Source: Clostridia bacterium
GTDB taxonomy: Bacteria > Bacillota > Clostridia > Oscillospirales > Acutalibacteraceae
Direction of reading: 5' to 3'
Assembly (NCBI GenBank): GCA_900767025.1
Contig: CAAFXS010000052.1
Location: forward strand, 1 to 14,832
Length of the DNA stretch: 14,832 bases
Under the pieces are notes generated by a model. That model worked only from the letters and a program-made list of their open reading frames with translations, did not search any database and was not told the origin of the DNA. Made by a program: the position numbers and the translations under genes. Every line of letters starts with the position of its first letter. Position 1 is the stretch's first letter. This document shows positions 6,229-12,700 of this stretch, piece after piece.

Positions 6229-7457
6229 CAAGGTATACTCTGGAGGATATTAAAAAAAGCAGGCTGATTGTTATTGCTTTATGGCTGATTTATGCGTCAG
6301 CGTATTTCGGCAGGACCTGCTATTCTGCGGCCATTGCCTCAATAGTCAGCGACGGAATTTATACAAAAAGTCAGATAGGTCTTGTGGGCACCGCTTTCTT
6401 TATTTGCTACGGCGCAGGTCAAATTGTCAGCGGTATTGCAGGAGATAGGGTAAATCCCTTTGCTATGGTTTTACTTGGCGCCATTGGCAGTTCTGTTTGT
6501 GTTTTTTCAATGGCGTTTGCAAAATCCCTTGTGCTGATGGCGGTAATATGGGGAATAAACGGAGTATTTCAGTCAATGCTCTGGGCACCTCTTTTGCGCG
6601 TATTTTCCGAAACCATTAACAGTAAGCTGCGTGAAAAAGCAGTGCTTAATATTGCTCTTTCTCTTCCGATAGGAACAGTTTGTGCCTATCTTTGTTCAAC
6701 CCTTATAATTAAATATTCAAGCTGGAATAATATATTTCTTTGCGGCGGTGCCGTTATTTCAGCAGCGTTTTTGTTTGGATTTATCACTGTTGCTTATTCT
6801 AAAAAGTCATTGACAAAAACTGTTTTAAAAACCGAAAAATCAGACAAAAGCGCAAAATCGGGCTTCCTTCCCGTTATCGTTTCTTCGGGTCTGTTGATAA
6901 TTATTATACCGTCTTTTTTGCACGGAATGATGCGTGACGGTATAACCAACTGGGTGCCGACGATGATAACGGAGGAATACGGGGTTATGCCGTCATTTTC
7001 AGTGTTTTTAACCGTTGTGCTGCCTGTATTTAATGCCTTCGGTGCATATGCGGTAACACCGCTTTATAAAAAATTAGGTTGTAACGAAATGAAAACAGCG
7101 GGAGTTTGCGGTGCCTTTGCCCTTATTCCTATGGTGCTTCTGCTTTTTATCGGAAAAATTCCTGTTGTTATTTCAATAATTCTTTTGGCATTGACGACTA
7201 TGTCAATGTATTCGCTTAATTACCTGATTATTTCCCGTGTGCCTGTTAGATTTGCCAAAAGCGGTCACACCTCAAGCGTTACGGGAATACTTAACTCCTT
7301 TGCATATTTGGGTTGTGCGTTGTCGTCCTACGGCTTTGGTGCTGTTTCTCAAAAAGCAGGCTGGAGTGCCGTAATAATTATCTGGATAATTTCGTCAGTA
7401 TTAACATCTCTTTTTGCTTTTACCGCCAACAGAAGGTGGAAAAGGTTTATTAAATAA
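6225..7457 (+). CDS. MFS transporter, organophosphate:phosphate antiporter-like
   Basis: This 410-residue major facilitator protein has about twelve hydrophobic helices. The N-terminal part (Y-A-S-A-Y-F-G-R-T-C-Y-S, then K-S-Q-I-G-L-V-G-T-A-F-F, Y-G-A-G-Q and G-D-R-V-N-P) resembles the GlpT/UhpT organophosphate:Pi antiporter family, including the conserved arginine in the first helix region. Members exchange glycerol-3-phosphate, hexose phosphates or related esters for inorganic phosphate. The start ATG overlaps the phosphodiesterase stop by four bases, so the two are translated from one message, and the pairing supports import of an organic phosphoester followed by cytoplasmic hydrolysis. 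A basic loop around residues 191-215 separates the two six-helix halves. The exact substrate is unproven; an ordinary MFS drug or sugar porter is less likely but possible. Confidence 0.75.
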   Translation: MTRYTLEDIKKSRLIVIALWLIYASAYFGRTCYSAAIASIVSDGIYTKSQIGLVGTAFFICYGAGQIVSGIAGDRVNPFAMVLLGAIGSSVCVFSMAFAKSLVLMAVIWGINGVFQSMLWAPLLRVFSETINSKLREKAVLNIALSLPIGTVCAYLCSTLIIKYSSWNNIFLCGGAVISAAFLFGFITVAYSKKSLTKTVLKTEKSDKSAKSGFLPVIVSSGLLIIIIPSFLHGMMRDGITNWVPTMITEEYGVMPSFSVFLTVVLPVFNAFGAYAVTPLYKKLGCNEMKTAGVCGAFALIPMVLLLFIGKIPVVISIILLALTTMSMYSLNYLIISRVPVRFAKSGHTSSVTGILNSFAYLGCALSSYGFGAVSQKAGWSAVIIIWIISSVLTSLFAFTANRRWKRFIK

Positions 7458-7461
7458 AATA

Positions 7462-7490
7462 TTGACAAAGATAATGCCTTGTAGTACAAT
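7462..7490 (+). promoter_or_regulatory. padR operon promoter
   Basis: TTGACA at 7462-7467, 17 bases, TACAAT at 7485-7490. The -10 box and the predicted start near 7497 lie inside the palindrome at 7474-7515, so a bound regulator would block it. Confidence 0.8.
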
Positions 7491-7523
7491 GTATATACAT
7501 AATACTACAAGGCATATTTTTTT
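7474..7523 (+). promoter_or_regulatory. 42-bp palindrome: predicted PadR operator and upstream terminator
   Basis: The outer arms at 7474-7486 and 7503-7515 are perfectly complementary (13 bp). A perfect 12-bp palindrome, ATGTATATACAT (7489-7500), shares the same centre. In all, 19 of 21 pairs match. ATGT/ACAT half-sites are typical of PadR-family operators, and the padR gene starts 21 bases later, so autoregulation is likely. A run of seven T at 7517-7523 follows, so RNA reading in from the transporter gene would fold the whole hairpin and terminate. RNA from the local promoter lacks the left arm and should escape. Confidence 0.7.
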
Positions 7524-7536
7524 AGGAGGTCTTATT

Positions 7537-7863
7537 ATGAGATACAGTAAGGAATTACTAAAGGGAAGCACATCAACCCTGGTGCTTTCTGTTTTGGAAA
7601 ACAGGGATTTGTACGGCTACAAAATTATTCGTGAGCTTGAAATCAGAAGCGAGAATGCCTTTGAAATGAGCGAGGGTACTCTTTATCCCATTCTTCACGC
7701 TCTTGAAAAGGAAAAATGCCTGGAGGCATACTGGCAGGAATTTGACGGCAGAAACAGAAAATACTACCACATCACAAAAAAGGGCAAAGAGGTGCTTAAG
7801 GAGAAAAAGGAGGAATGGGAATCCTTTTCAGCCAATATCAACAAGGTGCTCAATTTTGCATAG
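7537..7863 (+). CDS. PadR-family transcriptional regulator
   Basis: This 108-residue winged-helix DNA-binding protein is of the short PadR subfamily. The N-terminal L-V-L-S-V-L-E, the Y-G-Y-K-I-I-R-E-L recognition region (about 24-32), the S-E-G-T-L-Y-P-I-L-H-A-L-E motif (48-60), the G-R-N-R-K-Y-Y wing (near 73-79) and a C-terminal helix for dimerisation are all present. The frame is open farther upstream, but AGGAGG at 7524-7529, seven bases before ATG 7537, and the family N-terminus fix the start. It is followed nine bases later by a HAAS-domain membrane protein, a standard pairing in Firmicutes in which the repressor controls its own operon. It probably binds the palindrome upstream. The inducing signal is not evident. 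Confidence 0.92.
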   Translation: MRYSKELLKGSTSTLVLSVLENRDLYGYKIIRELEIRSENAFEMSEGTLYPILHALEKEKCLEAYWQEFDGRNRKYYHITKKGKEVLKEKKEEWESFSANINKVLNFA

Positions 7864-7872
7864 GGTGAATTT

Positions 7873-9198
7873 ATGAACAGGGATGAATATATAAATCAGG
7901 TTATCGCTCTTGTTAACAGTCGTGCCGATAAAAGAGAAATAAGGCGTGAGCTTGAGGCTCATATTGATGACAGAATTGAATATTTTACCGAGTCCGGCTA
8001 TGACAGAGAGTCGGCAACCCAAAGGGCAGTTGAAAAAATGGGAAGTCCCACCGATGTTGCCGTGAGTATGGAAAAGCTCCACAATCATACCCACTGGGTT
8101 ATTATGTCTGTTGCTTTTACCTTTGTCTATATTATAGGCTTGGTTTTCGCTGATGTAAGGTTTTATGATTTTGGAATAATTAATCTTGTTGATTTTGAGG
8201 AGGTCAGCCGGGTTGGCAGCATTGTGTCCGTGCTGATATTCCTTTGCGGTGCTTTAGCCTTCCTGTCCTCGTTCAAGTCAAAAAGCACTGTTTTGCTTTG
8301 GATTTTCGGAATAGTAAGCATTGCCACTCCTGTTGTGTCCTGCTATGCTTTAATTCCCTTTGCTTATCAGCTTGTCAGCATATTTACCGATTTTCCCGCT
8401 GCCGTTATCTGCAACGAGCCTTTCTTTAACATAGGAGAGATTTTTTGGCATATTGATGATTTGTTCGTTAACGGTATGCCAACATTCATTTTTTATTCGC
8501 TTGTCATTCTTTGTATATTAATCTCACTCTTATGTGTTGTTTCAGGTATTGTTTCCTTAGCTTATGCAAGGGAATTAAGTAGTGACTCACCAAGCAAGGG
8601 ATTTGAAAAAAGGATTAAAAAATACGCACTGCTTCTTATAATAATTTCTGCTGTTGCATTAACCGGAACTGCCTGTGAGGAAATATATGACAGTGTCTAT
8701 TATTACAAAGAAAACAAAGCGTTTACCAACAACCTAAGCAGTAATTTTGAAAATGCCAAGGCGGAATATGACAGCATTACCCTGCCGATGACATCACAGC
8801 AGGTGTTAGAGCTTGCAGGGGAAAAGAATCTCACTGATTATGATATTGATGAAATGAAATACGGTATGCTGGCATTTTATCAAAACGAAGCGTTTACTGT
8901 TCAGATTAATGATAATGATTATGACGGAATATATGAAAACAAGCGTATGTTTTCAACTAATTTTGTGAATTTAAGCGATGAACAAACCGAAAAGATAAAC
9001 TCATTGAATAAAGGCTCGTCAATAGAGGAGCTTGAGGAAATCGTAGGCGCTGAAAATATCACCGATTACCGGGAAACCGTTGAGGGCGATATAACAAAAA
9101 CCGCAGTTAATATTTATACCTTTAACGGCAAGGATTATTGGTTCTACTACGAAAACGGCGTTCTTACCGAAACGGAATTTTACACCGGGGAGGAGTAA
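7873..9198 (+). CDS. HAAS-domain membrane protein with extracytoplasmic repeat domain
   Basis: The first 70 of 441 residues form the helical HAAS (DUF1700-like) domain, recognisable by R-R-E-L-E-A-H-I-D-D-R and A-V-E-K-M-G-S-P. Such domains are typical partners of PadR regulators. Five membrane segments follow (about 75-94, 115-133, 139-163, 205-231, 251-268), placing the C-terminal 170 residues outside the cell. That part contains two related units, near 303-365 and 372-437, each with a short helix ending in L-A-G-E-K-N-L-T-D-Y or I-V-G-A-E-N-I-T-D-Y and then beta strands. They resemble the small BamE/SmpA-type fold, which is an inference from pattern only. The protein may sense an envelope condition. 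The ATG at 7873 follows the padR stop by nine bases with a modest GGGTG site. Confidence 0.75.
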   Translation: MNRDEYINQVIALVNSRADKREIRRELEAHIDDRIEYFTESGYDRESATQRAVEKMGSPTDVAVSMEKLHNHTHWVIMSVAFTFVYIIGLVFADVRFYDFGIINLVDFEEVSRVGSIVSVLIFLCGALAFLSSFKSKSTVLLWIFGIVSIATPVVSCYALIPFAYQLVSIFTDFPAAVICNEPFFNIGEIFWHIDDLFVNGMPTFIFYSLVILCILISLLCVVSGIVSLAYARELSSDSPSKGFEKRIKKYALLLIIISAVALTGTACEEIYDSVYYYKENKAFTNNLSSNFENAKAEYDSITLPMTSQQVLELAGEKNLTDYDIDEMKYGMLAFYQNEAFTVQINDNDYDGIYENKRMFSTNFVNLSDEQTEKINSLNKGSSIEELEEIVGAENITDYRETVEGDITKTAVNIYTFNGKDYWFYYENGVLTETEFYTGEE

Positions 9199-9200
9199 TT

Positions 9201-9651
9201 ATGATTTATGTGTCCATAGCAGTGACGGCAGTTTTTTTTAATTGCTCTTCGTGTGTTTTTAACCGTGGGTGTAAACAAGGAATGTGACTGCCGTGAAACT
9301 GATTCAAAAGCTCTGTGGACTGTATTAACTGCAGTTATCGGATTTATCAGTGCAGTAACCTTTGCCTGCTTTGTGCCTAAAAAGGAAAAGCGCAGTAAAG
9401 GCAGTACTTTAATCCTTGTTTCAATAATTGCTTTAATTATTTCTACTGCTTTGTTTATCAGCTTTGTTACTGTTCCTGCATATAATAATATGTATAATGA
9501 CAGCGAGCCGAGATTTTACAGTGATGATGTTACATACAAGGATGAAAACGGTAATGTTGTATTCAGTAAATATTCACTGTTTAATGATTTTAAATATTCG
9601 GACATACCCCAAGAGGAGCTTGAAATATTTGATATTGAAATCACCCAATAG
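9201..9651 (+). CDS. Small membrane protein gene, frame interrupted at a T8 run
   Basis: ATG 9201 has an excellent GGGGAGGAG site (9187-9195) and follows the previous stop by two bases. Its frame runs through a hydrophobic start, passes eight T at 9232-9239 and ends at a TGA at 9285-9287. Dropping one T joins it to the frame that ends at 9651, giving a coherent 149-residue protein. That protein would have an N-terminal membrane helix, a short cysteine-containing loop (C-D-C), two more hydrophobic helices (near 37-51 and 63-82) and an acidic, tyrosine-rich extracytoplasmic tail. The TTG at 9253 that opens the distal frame has no ribosome site. The gene is either mutated, phase-variable, or affected by a sequencing error. 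I do not recognise a family; position suggests it belongs to the padR operon. Confidence 0.65.
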
Positions 9652-9663
9652 TTATTTTTTTAT

Positions 9664-9692
9664 TTGCAAAAATCAAAAATATATGTTATAAT
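9664..9692 (+). promoter_or_regulatory. Promoter of the large surface protein gene
   Basis: TTGCAA at 9664-9669, 17 bases, then TATAAT at 9687-9692 with TG at 9684-9685 (extended -10). It lies just after the padR operon, so the large gene has its own start of transcription near 9699. Confidence 0.75.
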
Positions 9693-9738
9693 TGCATAAA
9701 TAAAATTGATTTACAATTTCTGCAAAGGGGGATTATTT

Positions 9739-12700
9739 TTGAAAAATATTGCTAAAAAATCCGTTGCATTAATTTTGTGCTTTACATTTATGCTTTCAAT
9801 TCTTTTACCGGGTGTAACGGTTTCCGCAGTGGGCGAGGATATCAAGATTTATTATAACGATGCCGAGCTGACTGAGGTGCTTCATATTACGGAGTATGAT
9901 TCCGCTCAGTTAACCGTTTATTCAGAAAATGAATTGCCCGGCGGCTCGTATATAGAATGGGAAAGCAATATGCCTCTTCTTGCAGATGTTGATGAAAACG
10001 GTAAGGTTACGGCATATGACTATTCCAAGGCTGCCGTAATTAAGTATTGGCTTGACAACGAAGTTCGCACAATGCCGATTATCGGTAATGCCACGGCAGA
10101 TGCCATTGAAAAAGCCTTTGCAGATGCGGGTATTGACTTGAATGACAGTGACCTTAATACCGATGTTGCCGTTGCAATAGTCAAGGGTATAAATGCAGAT
10201 TTGGGTGCTGCTCTTGAAACCCTGCTTGATAATATGACTATCACAATTACTGCACGCCTTATGAGTGAAAACGGCGAAGTATTGGCAAGTGATACAGCCG
10301 AGGTTGCAGTGGACCAAAGCCTTGCAGGTAATATTTGGCCCACAGGTGTTCATATTACAAACAAAAAATCGGTGCCTAAGGTTGTTGCGGTAGGTGTTCA
10401 AATTCAATTATACGGTGCTGTAACACCTGTTAGATTAAAGCAGGGTGTTAAATGGTCTGTAGGCAAGGTCCTTGATACCGAATCAAGCAAGCATGCTACA
10501 ATAACATCAGATGGTCTTGTAACATTTACCTCACCCGGTAAAGTAACCATTCGTGTTAATCCTGAAAGCACGCTTTATGCAGCTGTTTCGGATACCGTTG
10601 ACTTTACAGTAGTAACTCCTGAGGAACTGCCTGTTGAGGATTTTTCCATCGGCGGAAATCTTGATGTAAAGGAAGGAGAAACAACACAGCTTTCGGTTGT
10701 AGATGTTGTCCCGGCAGGTGCTTATACAGGCAGTGTTGTATGGGAAAGCGCTGATCCCACAGCGGCTGTTATTACACAGGACGGTCTTGTTACGGCTCTT
10801 GACGCAGGGCAGGGTATTTCTCTTTATAAAAATGTAGATATTTCCGCCACAATAGACGGAATTACAAAAACAGTTACCCTTAAAATTAACAAAAATGTTA
10901 TAGGTGCAACTATAACAGGCGTTGAAATTAACGGATATGAAAATGTTGCCGTTAATGAAACCAATAAATATACAGCAGATGTCACCCCTGAAAGACTTAA
11001 CTCAAACAGTGCAGTTATTCGTGAATGGGGATTGTATCATTCCCAAACAGGCGAGCTAATAATGGCAACAGCGGATTCCCCGGCTGATAACGGCTTTGCA
11101 ACCATTGATACTGACGGAAATCTCATTGCCACCGGTGTAGGAATAATCAAAATTTATGTTAAAGTAACATATAACGGTACGGTTTTGGAAGCTGAAAAAC
11201 AGGTTTCATCAGGTGTACCGATAACAAGCTTTTCGCTTGAAAAGGGCAGCGGCTTTACTACAAACATTCTCACAGGCAGCCGTGACTCGTTCCTTGAGGA
11301 AGGAAAACAGGCAACTATCAATATTACCGAAATTTTGCCTGTTGATTACGACCCTGATTTATTAAACAATGTTGTGTGGACCAGCTCCGACCCTTCGGTT
11401 GCGTCGGTGGATGAAAACGGAAATGTTTTCGGTCTTGATTCCGGAGGACTGACGATCTACAATTCACAGTCAGTTACCATTACTGCCACTGTCGGCGGTG
11501 TTTCAGCCTCTATAACCTTTAATGTCAGAGGTGCATCGGTAAATAATCTTGTAAATGCATCCATAACCGGCAATTACTATGTGGTTAAGGATTTTCCCCG
11601 CAGCTACACCGCAATATTCTCGCCGTCACGAATAAACACAAAGGATATTCACTGGGGACTTTCCACAGATGACGGTGAGCGTCCTTGGGAGGCAAAATGG
11701 AGCAGTACAAGCGGAAATACCGAAAACAGTTATGCATATGTTGATTCAAACGGCGTGGTATACGGCAAATCCGCAGGCCAAACCGAATTATGGGTTTTCG
11801 GCAGAGAAGGAGTAACCTCAATTTCGGGTTCCTATGCCGAGGATTCCATGGAAATAAGCATTATTGAGCTTCAGCCCAATAATATTGCAGTTAAGGCACC
11901 TGAAAAATATGATTATATAGAGGGCGACACAGAGCTTGATTTAACAGGGCTTGAGGTTTCCGCAATATATAACCGTTCCGATTTGGAGGAATATTATCCT
12001 GATGCTGACAGCTACGGTGACTCCTTAATCTCTGTCAATGTTACCGATTATGAGATTAGTGAGCTTGACACATCGCTGATTGACAAGGAGCAATATATTA
12101 TTGTTACACTGACAAGAGCAGGACGGCAGTTTCGTTCCGTTTTCCCTGTAAAAATTCATTCAAAGGCTGTTGAATCAATTGATATTGAAAGCCCGAGATA
12201 TCAGTATATCGAGGGAGAAAATGAACTTGATTTAACCGATTTGCATGTTTATGCAAATTACAGCAATGCTCCCCGTGAGGAAGTATTCGACTATGTAATT
12301 GATGATTCAAATGTTGATTTCAATCTGCTTAATGAGGAGCAGACCGTAACCGTTATTTACGAGCACTATGGCTTATCTGCATCGGCAGAATTTAAAATAA
12401 TCGTTTACGGAAAGCCTGTTGTCAGTGTAGATACAGGCGGATATAACGGTGATTGGGTTAGCAGTGATGTTTCGTTCACATTAGACAGTACACATAAGCT
12501 TGACGGAGTTACCTACTATTACAGTGTCAACGCCGAAGAATGGCAGGAAATGCCTTCTGACACTTTAGTAATCACCGAAAACACCGATGCTTTATATTGC
12601 TTTAAGGCAGTTAACAGTGCGGGAATTGAAAGTGATTCGACACAGTCTTATGCAGTGAAAATAGATAAGGTTGTGCCAAGCTTCAGTCTTGTGCAGGATG

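Noticed and set aside
9232..9239. Programmed ribosomal frameshift at the T8 run
   Set aside because: A +1 shift would be needed. I see no internal Shine-Dalgarno stimulator, rare-codon or stop context, or downstream structure, so slippage, mutation or error are simpler.
9922..10407. 161-codon open frame on the minus strand inside the giant gene
   Set aside because: It lies wholly within a coherent Ig-repeat coding region, its cysteine-rich, low-complexity translation matches no fold I know, and it has no ribosome site. It is a shadow of the real gene.
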